Shown one piece after another: positions 1-9,042 of a DNA stretch of 64,000 nt (position 1 is the stretch's first letter; each line of letters opens with the position of its first letter). A program made the translations under genes and the position numbers. Under the pieces are notes generated by a model that did not search any database, had not been told where the DNA came from, and was given only the letters and a program-made list of their open reading frames with translations. Source of the stretch: Acidimicrobiia bacterium (GTDB lineage Bacteria; Actinomycetota; Acidimicrobiia; Spongiisociales; JAHEDJ01); the NCBI GenBank assembly GCA_035471805.1, contig DATIPS010000023.1:124001-188000 (forward strand), in the 5' to 3' direction.

Positions 1-588
1 CTGAGTCTGATCCCAAGGCATGTTCGGGTGATCCCACGCCAGCCAGGCCAGTCGCGACCCGTCCGGGCTGACCCGCGGTGACGCATAGAAGTCGTGGCCC
101 GTGACCAGCACGACCGGTTGCCCGGCCCCTTCCGAGTCCACGAGCACCAGTTCGTTGCGGGCCTCCCCCTCCGCTGTGTGATCTTCGCGCACCGTGATCA
201 GACGGTCGCCGGAGAAGACCGTGTCCGCATACCGCCATGCGCGAGGTCCCGGAGGTTCCGGCGTGATCGGACGCGGCTCTCGACCGTCGAGCCTGTATAT
301 GCGCTGATCCTCGAATGAGGATGCGACGATTCTGCCGCGGTCGACCGCCAGGGAACTCCCGCCGTATTCATGGACGAGGGTCCTGGCATTGAATCCGGGG
401 GCGATCTCGTCGATGCGGCCGTCCCGGCACCGCATCAGCGCAACGCGGCCGGACTCCGAAGCTCGAAACTCTCCCCAATAGACATCAACACCGTCGGAAG
501 TCAGCTCCCAGAACGAAATCTGGCCGCCGGCCAGCATCGCGGGAGTGATCGGGGAGTTCCAGGCGCCGTAGGGAGCTGTAGCAGGCAT
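1..588 (-). CDS. S9-family (acyl-peptidase-like) hydrolase, N-terminal part only
   Basis: This gene starts at an ATG at 588 and runs off the left edge, so only the first 196 codons are present. The visible part reads as a beta-propeller with repeated WD40/TolB-like blades, for example SPRVSPDGSRLAWLAWDHP near the edge, which is the style of the N-terminal propeller of prolyl-oligopeptidase/acylaminoacyl-peptidase (S9) enzymes. The catalytic alpha/beta-hydrolase domain would lie outside the window, so peptidase activity is inferred from family resemblance only. It could instead be a TolB-like propeller protein. A full-length S9 homologue is encoded at 47124-49043. Confidence 0.7.
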   Translation of the reverse strand, partial: MPATAPYGAWNSPITPAMLAGGQISFWELTSDGVDVYWGEFRASESGRVALMRCRDGRIDEIAPGFNARTLVHEYGGSSLAVDRGRIVASSFEDQRIYRLDGREPRPITPEPPGPRAWRYADTVFSGDRLITVREDHTAEGEARNELVLVDSEGAGQPVVLVTGHDFYASPRVSPDGSRLAWLAWDHPNMPWDQTQ

Positions 589-629
589 GGGACAACCCTA
601 CCGGTCGGAAGACGGAAGGGGATCGACAG

Positions 630-1868
630 TCACCGGACCGGCACAACGAGGTAGACGGAATCGCCCGCCGTCACATAGAGCTCGCCGAATCCGTCGGTGC
701 CGAAGGAAGTCACTCCGCCGATGGAACCGACGTCTGCCGTCCAGTCGGTCGGCTCGGTCACCTCGGAGCCATTCCAGGCAAAGCTGCGGAGCCATCCGCC
801 GCAATAGTCCGAGTAGAAGTAGTGACCGTTCAACTCGGGGATCGCATCACCCCGGTAGACGTATCCGCCTGTGATCGAGCAGGCTCCTCCGTCGCCGTGG
901 GCAACCTCCACGACCGGGAGCGTGATGCCGGTCGTGTCACACCCGGTCGGCGGTGAAAAGCAGTGGAGACCTTCGACGATCGGCCACCCGTAGTTCAATC
1001 CCGGTGCCGCGGCAGGAGCCACGTTGATCTCTTCGAAGGAGTTCTGGCCGACGTCGGCGACGTAGATCAGTTCACCGTCGAACGAGAACCGCCACGGATT
1101 GCGAAGACCGTACGACCACACCTCATCGAATGGATTCCCGGGTGCCGGCCCGAATGGATCGGTGGCGAACCTGAGGATCGCTCCGAACACGGTGTCGCTG
1201 CGCTGCCCGTGGCCGAAGGCATCGTTGCCCCGCCCACCGTCGCCGAGGGCCAGGTAGAGGTGTCCGTCCGGACCGAAGGAGAGCATGCCGCCGTTGTGGT
1301 TGGAAGCCGGTTGATCGGCCGTGAACAGTATCCGACCTGAGGATGGGTCGGCGCGGTTCGGGTCGGCGGAGAAGAGGTACGAGGCGAGCACGGTGTCTCC
1401 GCGGATGTCCGAGTAGTGAACGAAGAAGCGGTCTTCCACCGCCGGATCGAACGCGAGGCCCAGCAAACCTTGTTCACCTTCGTTGCGAACGAGATCGGCG
1501 ATGTCGAGAAACGGCTCGTCGAGCACCGGCCCTCCCTCCGAAACCCAGATACGGCCCTCTTTCGAAACGACGAACAGTCGAGAGTCGCCGGTGGGCGCAT
1601 CGACGAACACGGGGAAATCGAGATCACCGGCAATCTTCCGGTAGGCCAGACCAAGGAGCGGATCGAGCGTGACGGTCGTCGTCGTGGTCGTGCTGGTGAC
1701 GGTGGTGGTGGTGGTCGTGGTGGTGGTGGTGGTGGACTGATCGGTCGCGACCGGGTTGGTCGACGGGGAGGTGGAGCTCGTGCCGGACGTGCTCGGAACG
1801 GAAACGGCCTCCTGGACGTTCCCGGAACAAGCGGCGAGCAGGATGATCCAGGCTATCCATCGACGCAT
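630..1868 (-). CDS. PQQ-dependent sugar dehydrogenase (glucose/sorbosone dehydrogenase family) lipoprotein
   Basis: A 412-residue exported lipoprotein. The N terminus MRRWIAWIILLAACSG has a lipobox (LLAAC), followed by a Ser/Thr-rich linker with long Thr runs (about residues 30-75), then a six-bladed propeller of the soluble aldose sugar dehydrogenase (YliI/GSDH) type. Family-style segments include LGDGGRGNDAFGHGQ, WSYGLRNPWRFSFD and GLNYGWPIVEG. Such enzymes oxidise aldoses outside the cytoplasm using PQQ; substrate is unknown here. The ATG at 1868 was chosen because it begins the signal peptide; an in-frame extension to 1964 has no signal character. It stands alone, head to head with the PLP-enzyme gene at 1984. 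Confidence 0.85.
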   Translation of the reverse strand: MRRWIAWIILLAACSGNVQEAVSVPSTSGTSSTSPSTNPVATDQSTTTTTTTTTTTVTSTTTTTTVTLDPLLGLAYRKIAGDLDFPVFVDAPTGDSRLFVVSKEGRIWVSEGGPVLDEPFLDIADLVRNEGEQGLLGLAFDPAVEDRFFVHYSDIRGDTVLASYLFSADPNRADPSSGRILFTADQPASNHNGGMLSFGPDGHLYLALGDGGRGNDAFGHGQRSDTVFGAILRFATDPFGPAPGNPFDEVWSYGLRNPWRFSFDGELIYVADVGQNSFEEINVAPAAAPGLNYGWPIVEGLHCFSPPTGCDTTGITLPVVEVAHGDGGACSITGGYVYRGDAIPELNGHYFYSDYCGGWLRSFAWNGSEVTEPTDWTADVGSIGGVTSFGTDGFGELYVTAGDSVYLVVPVR

Positions 1869-1983
1869 TCTGTAAGGGTAACGACGCTTCGGAGCAAGGG
1901 ACATTTCAGACGCACACTGGAGGCAAAACGGTGGGTTGAGCCGGTAGGCTGGTGGCCGAGCCATCGATCAGGAGCGTCGGTCT

Positions 1984-3258
1984 ATGTGTGCGAAATGGGA
2001 CGATTCGATCGAGGGGAGGCGGCTCCATCCAGAGAGCCTCATGATGAGCTACGGATACAATCCGGCGTGGTCTGAGGGGTCGCTCAAGAGCCCTATCTTC
2101 CAGACCTCCACCTTCGTATTCCAGACTGCCGAGGAGGGCAAAGCGTTCTTCGAGGTCGCCTACGGGTTGCGCGAGGCCAACGAGGGCGAGGGTATCGGGC
2201 TCATCTACAGTCGGCTCAACAACCCTGATCTGGAGATCCTCGAAGACAGGCTGTCGCTGTGGGATGGAGCCGAGTCTGCCGCGGCGTTCAAATCGGGTAT
2301 GGCGGCGATAAGCACAACGCTCTGGGCCTACCTCCGTCCCGGTGACGTTCTCCTCTACAGCCGACCCATCTACGGCGGTACGGATCACCTTGCCAACTAT
2401 GTACTCCCCGAGTTCGACATCACCCCGGTCGCCTTTGACTGTCGAGACACTGTCGAGTCGATCGAGGCGCGACTATCGAACGAGGCCCCGGGGAAGCGCC
2501 TCGGCCTGATCCTCATCGAGACCCCGGCCAACCCGACCAACGACCTGATCGACATAGCAATGGGAGCCGAACTCGCCTCCCGGCATTCGTCGGACGATCA
2601 TCGTGTGCCGGTTGCGGTGGACAACACCTTCCTCGGACCGGTGTTTCAGCGGCCGCTCGATCATGGAGCCGACATCGTTCTCTACTCGGCGACCAAGTTC
2701 ATCGGCGGGCACTCGGATCTGATTGCCGGCGCGGCTCTCGGGTCGGAGAAGATGATGGCGCCGGTCCGGGCAATGCGCACTTTCCTCGGAACGATGGTCG
2801 GCCCCTGGACCGGGTGGCTACTCCTCCGCAGTCTCGAGACCCTCCATCTGCGCATGAACCGCCAGGCCGAAAACGCCATACGGGTAGCTGCCTTCCTTCG
2901 AGAGCACCCGAAGGTCATCAATCTCCGCTACCTCGGCCACCTCGACGCAGGTCATCCGCAGTTCGACCTCTACAAGCGCCAGTGCCTCGGATCCGGTTCG
3001 ATGATCTCCTTCGAAGTTCCCGGCGGCGAAGCCGGAGCGTTCCGCTTTCTCAATGCTCTCAAGATGGTCCATCTCGCCGTGTCGCTCGGCGGCACAGAGT
3101 CACTGGCGGAACACCCGGCCAGCATGACCCATGCAGACGTCGGGCGCGCGGAGAAGGACCGCTTGGGAGTCACCGAAGGTCTGGTACGGGTCTCGATCGG
3201 GGTGGAACACCCTGATGATCTGATCCTGGATCTCGGTCAAGCGTTGAATGCCGTATGA
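1984..3258 (+). CDS. Cys/Met metabolism PLP-dependent enzyme (cystathionine gamma-synthase / methionine gamma-lyase family)
   Basis: A 424-residue fold-type I PLP enzyme. The Schiff-base lysine lies in SATKFIGGHSD; the PLP-contact regions SGMAAISTT, RPIYGGTDH and DNTFLGPVFQRPL match the trans-sulfuration family. It probably performs gamma- or beta-elimination/replacement on homoserine- or cysteine-derived substrates. The sequence alone cannot separate MetB, MetZ, MetC and methionine gamma-lyase, and no methionine-pathway neighbour helps. An insertion around residues 55-70 (YGLREANEGEGIGLIYSRLN) is longer than in E. coli MetB. The transporter at 3338 follows after 79 bp. Confidence 0.85.
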   Translation: MCAKWDDSIEGRRLHPESLMMSYGYNPAWSEGSLKSPIFQTSTFVFQTAEEGKAFFEVAYGLREANEGEGIGLIYSRLNNPDLEILEDRLSLWDGAESAAAFKSGMAAISTTLWAYLRPGDVLLYSRPIYGGTDHLANYVLPEFDITPVAFDCRDTVESIEARLSNEAPGKRLGLILIETPANPTNDLIDIAMGAELASRHSSDDHRVPVAVDNTFLGPVFQRPLDHGADIVLYSATKFIGGHSDLIAGAALGSEKMMAPVRAMRTFLGTMVGPWTGWLLLRSLETLHLRMNRQAENAIRVAAFLREHPKVINLRYLGHLDAGHPQFDLYKRQCLGSGSMISFEVPGGEAGAFRFLNALKMVHLAVSLGGTESLAEHPASMTHADVGRAEKDRLGVTEGLVRVSIGVEHPDDLILDLGQALNAV

Positions 3259-3337
3259 AGCAAGGGGTTGGCTCCAGGTTCCGGGAGGACCGGCGCCGGC
3301 GAAACCCAGCAACTCAGAACCGAAATGTTGAGGAACG

Positions 3338-5512
3338 ATGAGCGCACGACCGATCGATGAGACGACCTACAGAAAGCGCATCCGTGCGTGGACGATGTAC
3401 GACTGGGCGAACTCCGCGTTCGCCACGACGATCCTCGCAGCCGTGCTTCCCGCCTACTACAGCGAGGTTGCGGGGGCCAGTCTCCCGAGCGCGGCCGTCG
3501 CCACCGCCTACTGGACCACCACACTCAGCATCTCATTGATCATTGTCGCCCTCATCTCACCGATCCTCGGCACGATCGCAGATGTGATGCGCGGGAAGAA
3601 GAAACTCCTATCGATCTTCGTGGGAGTCGGTGTTCTCGGCACGGGACTGCTCGTGCTGGTCGGGACCGGCGACTGGCTCCTCGCCTCTGCGTTCTTCATC
3701 GTCGGCCGGGTCGGATTCGCGGCCGGCAACGTTTTCTACGACTCGCTGCTCCCGCACGTCGCGCGCGATCAAGACCAGGACGCGGTCTCGGCGCGCGGTT
3801 ATGCCATCGGGTACCTGGGCGGCGGCCTCTTGCTCGCCGCCAACGTGGTCATGATCTTCGTACTCGGATCCGAGACGGGTGCTCGCCTGTCTTTCCTGTC
3901 TGTGGCGATCTGGTGGGCGGTCTTCTCCATTCCGATACTTCGCCGCGTACCGGAGCCACCCTCGGCCGGCGGCGACCTGCGCCCCGGCAGCACGATCATT
4001 CGTGCCAGCTTCTCGAGACTGGGCGACACCCTCCAGAACATCAGGCAATACAAGGAACTCTTCAAGTACCTGATTGCCTTTCTCATCTACAACGACGGCA
4101 TCGGAACGATCATCGGGGTGGCGGTCATCTACGGCGCCGAACTCGGTTTCGGCACCACCGAATTGATCCTCGCCATTCTCCTGGTCCAGTTCGTCGGGAT
4201 TCCGTTCAGTCTCATCTTCGGTCGGATACCGAAGGGCGACGATGCGAATCGCGCCACCTTCCTCGCCTTCATCGTCTTCAACATCGTCGCCTTGCCGCTG
4301 GTGGGTATCGTCGGTGCTCGAGCGTTGCCCTCAGACTCGGTCGGAGCGGCACCCGACGCCTACACCGCCTCCGGCTCATCGGTCGGTGAGGGCACGTACG
4401 GCATCACCGACGGGGCAGTCGAGTTGTCCGGCCGGTGGGACGTGGTCGGCACGGAAGCAGTCGCCGAGCAGACGACAGGTCTCAGCGATGCCGCAGGGGC
4501 GGTCACTCCGTACTTCCTGGTGACGGCCGTCGTGGGACTGGCGCTGGCCTGGGCGGTGGCGCGCCGCCGGCGGGCCGCCGGAGCGACGACACCCCCTTGG
4601 TCGGTGATCGGCGTCGCCACCGTTGGCCTCGTTGCCCTGCTGATCGCTGCCCTGGGACAGTTGATCGTGCTCACCGCCTCCGACCCTATTCCCTATGCCG
4701 CCACGGCCGACGAGGCGGCCGAAGCCTCCTTCGATTTCAACGGCCGGCAGGTCAAACTCACGCACCGTACCGGACCCGACCACGGCATCTGGTCTGTCGA
4801 GATCGATGGGCAGCCGCTCTTCGAAGATGACGAGTTGGTCGAGATCGATGCCGTCAACGAGACCCTTCGGTACGGTGTTCGCAGCACCATCGATGCCGGC
4901 TCCTCGGGCCTCCACACTCTGACCATACGGTCGACCGGGGGTACGGTCGCCATCGGGGAGTTCGAGGTCCTACCCCCCGTCAGGTCCAGCAATCTAGGGT
5001 TCATTCTCGGCAGCCTGCTGGTCGTCGAACTGGCAGGACTGGCGCTTGCCGTCCTCTTCGGCAAGCGACTATTCGGCGGCGTTGCAGACGCAATGACCAC
5101 CAAGCGGGCGATCATCCTGGCGCTAATCGCCTACGCATTCATCGCCATCTGGGGATTCTTCCTCGATGCTGTGATCGAGTTCTGGTATCTCGCCTGGATG
5201 GTGGCGGTGGTTCAGGGAGGAAGTCAGGCGCTCAGCCGCAGCCTCTATTCATCGATGTCTCCAACCTCGGTGAGCGGCGAGTTCTTCGGGTTCTTTTCGG
5301 TGATGTCGAAGTTCTCGTCGATCCTCGGACCGGTGATCTTCGCCGGCGCGGTAGCCCTATTCGGCAACAGCCGGCCGGCAGTCCTGAGCCTCATCGTCTT
5401 CTTCATAGTGGGTATTGCCCTGCTTCAGCGAGTCGACGTCGATGAGGGGCGCAGGGTTGCAATGGAAGCCGACAGGCGCCTTTTGGGCGAAGACCGGGAG
5501 GACGGGCAGTGA
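3338..5512 (+). CDS. MFS transporter, UMF1/Atg22-like, with a ~280-residue internal insertion
   Basis: A 724-residue membrane protein. The start MYDWANSAFATTILAAVLPAYY (residues 20-41) and the later GGSQALSRSLYSSMSP and SGEFFGFFSVMSKFSSILGP segments are typical of the UMF1 (Atg22-like) branch of the major facilitator superfamily, which may export amino acids or other small metabolites. Usual length is 400-450; here residues about 298-575 are extra. The insert has four hydrophobic segments (about 306-326, 391-408, 421-446, 552-574) and two soluble stretches, the second (447-550) beta-rich. The ATG at 3338 has a GAGGAAC ribosome site. The 3' end overlaps the LapA-like gene by 4 nt (GTGA). Substrate is unknown. 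Confidence 0.85.
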   Translation: MSARPIDETTYRKRIRAWTMYDWANSAFATTILAAVLPAYYSEVAGASLPSAAVATAYWTTTLSISLIIVALISPILGTIADVMRGKKKLLSIFVGVGVLGTGLLVLVGTGDWLLASAFFIVGRVGFAAGNVFYDSLLPHVARDQDQDAVSARGYAIGYLGGGLLLAANVVMIFVLGSETGARLSFLSVAIWWAVFSIPILRRVPEPPSAGGDLRPGSTIIRASFSRLGDTLQNIRQYKELFKYLIAFLIYNDGIGTIIGVAVIYGAELGFGTTELILAILLVQFVGIPFSLIFGRIPKGDDANRATFLAFIVFNIVALPLVGIVGARALPSDSVGAAPDAYTASGSSVGEGTYGITDGAVELSGRWDVVGTEAVAEQTTGLSDAAGAVTPYFLVTAVVGLALAWAVARRRRAAGATTPPWSVIGVATVGLVALLIAALGQLIVLTASDPIPYAATADEAAEASFDFNGRQVKLTHRTGPDHGIWSVEIDGQPLFEDDELVEIDAVNETLRYGVRSTIDAGSSGLHTLTIRSTGGTVAIGEFEVLPPVRSSNLGFILGSLLVVELAGLALAVLFGKRLFGGVADAMTTKRAIILALIAYAFIAIWGFFLDAVIEFWYLAWMVAVVQGGSQALSRSLYSSMSPTSVSGEFFGFFSVMSKFSSILGPVIFAGAVALFGNSRPAVLSLIVFFIVGIALLQRVDVDEGRRVAMEADRRLLGEDREDGQ

Positions 5513-5874
5513 GCAAGAACTCCGATGATTGGGACGACTTCGCAGTTGCCGGCGTGGGTCCGGTCTCCGAACCGGCCTCGGAGCCACCGCGCCAGGTTCA
5601 CGACGACGGGACCGGAGTCCGCTGGAGCCTGATCGCGAGTCTCGTGCTCGTTGCCGCGCTCGCCGTGCTGGCCGCGCAGAACACTCAACGGGTTACCCTC
5701 AACTTTCTGGGCTGGGACGGCAGAGCCCCTTTGATTGCCATCATCCTCGGCACCGCAGTTGTGGCGGTACTCTTCGATGAGGCAGTCGGTTTCATTTGGC
5801 GGCGCCGGCGCCGCAAGACCCTGGCCGAACGGAGGGAACTCGAGCGCCTCCGCGCCGAGCGCCTCTCAGATTGA
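5509..5874 (+). CDS. LapA-like (DUF1049) small membrane protein
   Basis: A 121-residue protein starting at GTG inside the 3' end of the upstream transporter gene (GTGA overlap), so probably translationally coupled. It has an acidic cytoplasmic start (residues 1-40), one clear transmembrane segment (WSLIASLVLVAALAVLAAQN), the short NTQRVTLNFLGWDG motif characteristic of LapA/DUF1049 proteins, a second hydrophobic segment (LIAIILGTAVVAVLFDEAVG), and an Arg-rich cytoplasmic tail. In proteobacteria LapA supports lipopolysaccharide assembly; actinobacterial members have no assigned role, so no function is given. Confidence 0.75.
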   Translation: MSKNSDDWDDFAVAGVGPVSEPASEPPRQVHDDGTGVRWSLIASLVLVAALAVLAAQNTQRVTLNFLGWDGRAPLIAIILGTAVVAVLFDEAVGFIWRRRRRKTLAERRELERLRAERLSD

Positions 5875-5884
5875 GTAGAGCAAC

Positions 5885-7243
5885 ATGCCTGAACGACTGG
5901 TAGTCGTCGGGGGAGATGCAGCGGGGATGTCCGCAGCCAGCCAGGCTCGACGTCGCCGCAGACCCGATGAACTCGAGATCATCGTGCTGGAGAAAGGCGG
6001 CTACGTCAGCTATTCGGCCTGCGGTGAGCCGTACTACGTGTCGGGTGATGTCGAGGACTTCGAGGACCTCAAGGTTCGGACTCCCGAACAGTTCTGGAAG
6101 GTCTCGATCGACGCCCGCCTTCATCACGAGGCCACCGCCATCGACACGGACGCAGGAAAGGTGACCTTCCGGGGGCCTGCCGGTGAGGAGACGATCGGAT
6201 ACGACCACCTCCTGTACGCCACGGGATCCGAGTCGTTGCGCCCCCCGATCGAGGGCGTCGACCTCGAAGGTGTGTACGAGTTGCGAACCCTCGATGACGC
6301 AAAGACGCTGCGGGCGGTGGCAACCGGCGGTGCTCGCAAGGCAGTAGTCGTCGGCGGCGGATACATAGGACTCGAGGTAGCCGAAGCCCTCAACACTCTC
6401 GGGTTGGAGACCACGATCGTCACGATGATGCCGACCGTGTTGGAGCGAACCTTCGACCCGGACATGGGGGCCAGGGTCGGTGACCGCCTGCAGGAGATGG
6501 GCATCGAGTTGATCACCGGGCACAAGGTCGAGTGCCTCGAAGGTCGCGACGGAAAGGTCGTCGGGGCGGGCTGTTTCGACCGGAGCATTCAGGCAGACCT
6601 GGTTGTTCTGGCTCTCGGAAGCCGGCCTGCCACCAGAATCGCCGCCGAGGCGGGCATTCCCCTCGGGGCATCGGGGGGCGTCACCGTGGACGACCATCAA
6701 CGCACATCAGTGGACGGCGTGTGGTCCGCCGGAGACTGTGCTGATGCGTTCCACCGTATCAGCGGATCACCGGTCAACGTTCATCTGGGTACGGTCGCCA
6801 ACAAGGCCGGCCGAGTGGCAGGGATCAACCTCGGTGGGGGCGACGCCACCTTCCCGGGGATCCTCGGGACTGCGATAACCAAGGTGCACGATTTCGAGAT
6901 CGCCCGTACCGGCCTGACCGAATTCGAAGCCGGGTCGGCCGGGTTCGACTGCGTTGCGGCGGAGGTCGGTAGCAGCACCGCCGCCCACTACTGGCCCGGT
7001 TCTTCTCCGATGCGAATCAAGATGGTTGCTGAGAGAGGGACCACCAGGCTCCTCGGAGCCCAGATCATCGGCGGGCCGGGTGCGGGGAAACGCATCGACA
7101 CGGTTGCGAGCGCGTTGTGGAGTGGAATGACGGCGTCGGATCTGGCAATGGTCGATCTGGCCTACTCACCGCCCTTCTCGGGCGTGTGGGACCCGGTGAA
7201 TATAGCGGCGCGGAAGGTGGCCGCGACAGCCGCAAAGGGTTAG
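5885..7243 (+). CDS. FAD-dependent pyridine nucleotide-disulfide oxidoreductase (CoA-disulfide reductase / NADH oxidase-like)
   Basis: A 452-residue flavoprotein of the single-cysteine class. The FAD-binding start is VVVGGDAAGMSAASQARR (residues 6-23). The redox-active Cys46 lies in VSYSACGEPYY, where CoA-disulfide reductases and NADH oxidases have their lone catalytic Cys. The NAD(P)H-binding motif VVVGGGYIGLEVAEALN and the second FAD motif SAGDCADA are both present, followed by the dimerisation domain. Likely reaction: NAD(P)H-dependent reduction of a low-molecular-weight disulfide, persulfide or oxygen. It lies 10 bp after the LapA-like gene, perhaps in one operon from 3338. Confidence 0.85.
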   Translation: MPERLVVVGGDAAGMSAASQARRRRRPDELEIIVLEKGGYVSYSACGEPYYVSGDVEDFEDLKVRTPEQFWKVSIDARLHHEATAIDTDAGKVTFRGPAGEETIGYDHLLYATGSESLRPPIEGVDLEGVYELRTLDDAKTLRAVATGGARKAVVVGGGYIGLEVAEALNTLGLETTIVTMMPTVLERTFDPDMGARVGDRLQEMGIELITGHKVECLEGRDGKVVGAGCFDRSIQADLVVLALGSRPATRIAAEAGIPLGASGGVTVDDHQRTSVDGVWSAGDCADAFHRISGSPVNVHLGTVANKAGRVAGINLGGGDATFPGILGTAITKVHDFEIARTGLTEFEAGSAGFDCVAAEVGSSTAAHYWPGSSPMRIKMVAERGTTRLLGAQIIGGPGAGKRIDTVASALWSGMTASDLAMVDLAYSPPFSGVWDPVNIAARKVAATAAKG

Positions 7244-7279
7244 CGGCAATCGGCCCCGAGGATCTGATTTCGCGCCTCG

Positions 7280-7312
7280 GAACCCAGAACCCAAAACCTA
7301 GAGCCCAGAACT
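7280..7312. repeat. Degenerate heptanucleotide tandem repeat (GAACCCA)
   Basis: Four to five tandem 7-mers: GAACCCA, GAACCCA, AAACCTA, GAGCCCA, then partial GAACTTC. The array lies between the flavoprotein gene and the convergent hydrolase gene and contains the hydrolase stop codon (7298-7300). Similar 7-nt periodicity recurs at 11754 and 40275 with other units. Confidence 0.7.
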
Positions 7313-8074
7313 TCCCCCCGCCTTCCAGAACTCTCGCAGCGCCTCCACCACCGCAGACGGACGCTCCAGGGGCGGAACGTGTCCGGCGCCGGGAACCTCG
7401 ACGAAGCTGGCCCCGGGCACAGCACCGGCCATCCTGCGAGCCCCCTCCGGCGGAGTCAACTCGTCTTCGCTGCCCACCAGTACCAGGACCGGAACGGCGA
7501 TCGACCCGAGGAGGGCCGTTCGGTCGGGTCGGTACGCCATCGCGTGCAGGGCGGCCGCGACACCGGAGCGCGGGGAATCCTCCGCCATGGTGCGTATGCG
7601 TCTCTTCACCCAGGGGGCTGCGGCGGCGGATGGCAATCCTTCGGCCAGCCTGTCCGCCAACCCCCCGACTCCGGAGGCCTCGACCTCCTGGATGAGCGCC
7701 ATCCTCCCGGCACGCCCCTCCTCTGTGTCGGCCTCAGAGCGCGTATCCATCAGAGCAAGTGATCGAACCGTCTGCGGATGGCGTTCGTAGAGAGCCAACT
7801 GCACGTAGCCGCCCATCGACAATCCGACTACGTCTGCTGCTTCTCCGAGTTCCGCGATGAGCGAAGCCACCCGATCTGCAATTTCGTCAATCGAAGAGGC
7901 ACCGTCCATCGAAGATGCGCCACAACCGGGCAGGTCGACCGCAACACACCGTCTCAAGCCGCCCAGGTGGGCAACTACCTGATCCCAGAGCCGATGGTCC
8001 ATCGGGAAGCCGTGCAGAAACACGGCGAGCGGCCCGTTGCCGGTCGAGCGATACGAAAGTGAATCTGTTGACAT
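7298..8074 (-). CDS. Alpha/beta hydrolase
   Basis: A 258-residue alpha/beta-hydrolase-fold enzyme. It contains the oxyanion-region HGFPMDHRLWD (residues 20-30), the nucleophile elbow GLSMGGYVQ (Ser), a late acid region VLVGSEDELTPP (Asp) and the His in GAGHVPPLERP, so the catalytic triad appears complete. This pattern fits esterase, lactonase or 3-oxoadipate-enol-lactonase-like enzymes; the substrate is not predictable. The ATG at 8074 begins family-like sequence (MSTDSLSYRSTGNGPLAVFL); the frame stays open to 8383 but that upstream part overlaps the divergent nuclease gene and is unlike a hydrolase. The 3' end sits in a heptad repeat. Confidence 0.85.
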   Translation of the reverse strand: MSTDSLSYRSTGNGPLAVFLHGFPMDHRLWDQVVAHLGGLRRCVAVDLPGCGASSMDGASSIDEIADRVASLIAELGEAADVVGLSMGGYVQLALYERHPQTVRSLALMDTRSEADTEEGRAGRMALIQEVEASGVGGLADRLAEGLPSAAAAPWVKRRIRTMAEDSPRSGVAAALHAMAYRPDRTALLGSIAVPVLVLVGSEDELTPPEGARRMAGAVPGASFVEVPGAGHVPPLERPSAVVEALREFWKAGGSSGL

Positions 8075-8140
8075 GAGCCGAGCGTAGCCTCGAAGAACCA
8101 AACGGGCGACGCCGGCCGGCGCCACCAATACAATGACCCG

Positions 8141-8968
8141 GTGTTCCGCAGTCTCCTCGTGGCCCTGATTCTGCTCGGTGCCGCGTGCTCGGAATCCGTC
8201 GACGCGGAAGCAGGTAGCGCAGCGTCGGCCGGGCCTCCGGACGGAATACCGGCGCTGGTCGTAGAAGTCGTCGACGGGGACAGCCTGGTCGCCCGGATCG
8301 ACGGTGCCCGGCACAGAATCCGTTTGATCGGTATCAACGCACCGGAAACCGACGAGTGCTTCGGGCCGGAGGCCCGGGAACAACTCGAGTTTCTGACTCT
8401 GAATCAGACGGTAACACTCGTGGAGGACGCCGAACCGCTGGATCAGTACGGGAGGTTGCTGCGGTACCTGTACAGGGGGGACACGCTGGTCAACCTGGAA
8501 CTCGTGGCGGACGGGTTTGCGATGTCACGCCCCTACGAGCCGAACACGTCACTCCTTTCCGACCTCGACCGGGCCCAGGATCTTGCCATTGCGACCGGAA
8601 AGGGAATGTGGGCAGTTGCGGCGTGCACGGTGACGAGCGAACTCAGAATCGATTCGATCCGTGCAGATGCATCCGGACGCGACGACGAGAACCTCAACGA
8701 CGAATGGATCGAGATCGCGAATACCGGCCGGAGGCCGGTCTCGCTCACCGGGTGGTCGATCCGCGACGCTGGGTCCACGCACCGGTACTCATTCCCGTCC
8801 GACTTCACGATCGGCGGCTCAACCACCGTCCGGATCTCCACCGGCTGCGGAACCGACGGAAGGGACCACCTCTACTGGTGCGCCTCGGGGCCCGTTTGGA
8901 ACAACTCCGGCGATGTGGGTTTCCTCGTCGACCCGGAAGGCAGAATCGCCGGCCGCCTCGAATACTGA
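8141..8968 (+). CDS. Exported thermonuclease (SNase) fused to a lamin-tail domain, lipoprotein
   Basis: A 275-residue protein starting at GTG. The signal peptide ends in a lipobox (LLGAACSE, Cys19), so it should be lipid-anchored outside the membrane. Residues about 45-160 form a staphylococcal-nuclease-like domain: VVDGDSLVARIDG, then RIRLIGINAPETDECFG with catalytic Arg and Asp, and DQYGRLLRYLY with a second catalytic Arg. Residues about 165-275 resemble a lamin-tail domain (LNDEWIEIANTGRRPVSLTGW and NNSGDVGFLVDPEGRIAG). The likely role is extracellular nucleic-acid degradation. It diverges from the hydrolase gene at 8074. Confidence 0.85.
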   Translation: MFRSLLVALILLGAACSESVDAEAGSAASAGPPDGIPALVVEVVDGDSLVARIDGARHRIRLIGINAPETDECFGPEAREQLEFLTLNQTVTLVEDAEPLDQYGRLLRYLYRGDTLVNLELVADGFAMSRPYEPNTSLLSDLDRAQDLAIATGKGMWAVAACTVTSELRIDSIRADASGRDDENLNDEWIEIANTGRRPVSLTGWSIRDAGSTHRYSFPSDFTIGGSTTVRISTGCGTDGRDHLYWCASGPVWNNSGDVGFLVDPEGRIAGRLEY

Positions 8969-9042
8969 CCGGGCGCCACAGCGCCGTACCCGGTGTGGTT
9001 CAATAGGGCTGTTCAATCACTCAAAGAGGAAGGCCCCAGAAA

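Noticed and set aside
1660-1745. GTC/GTG trinucleotide microsatellite
   Set aside because: It codes in frame for the Thr-rich linker of a lipoprotein; similar linkers recur in other exported proteins of this window.
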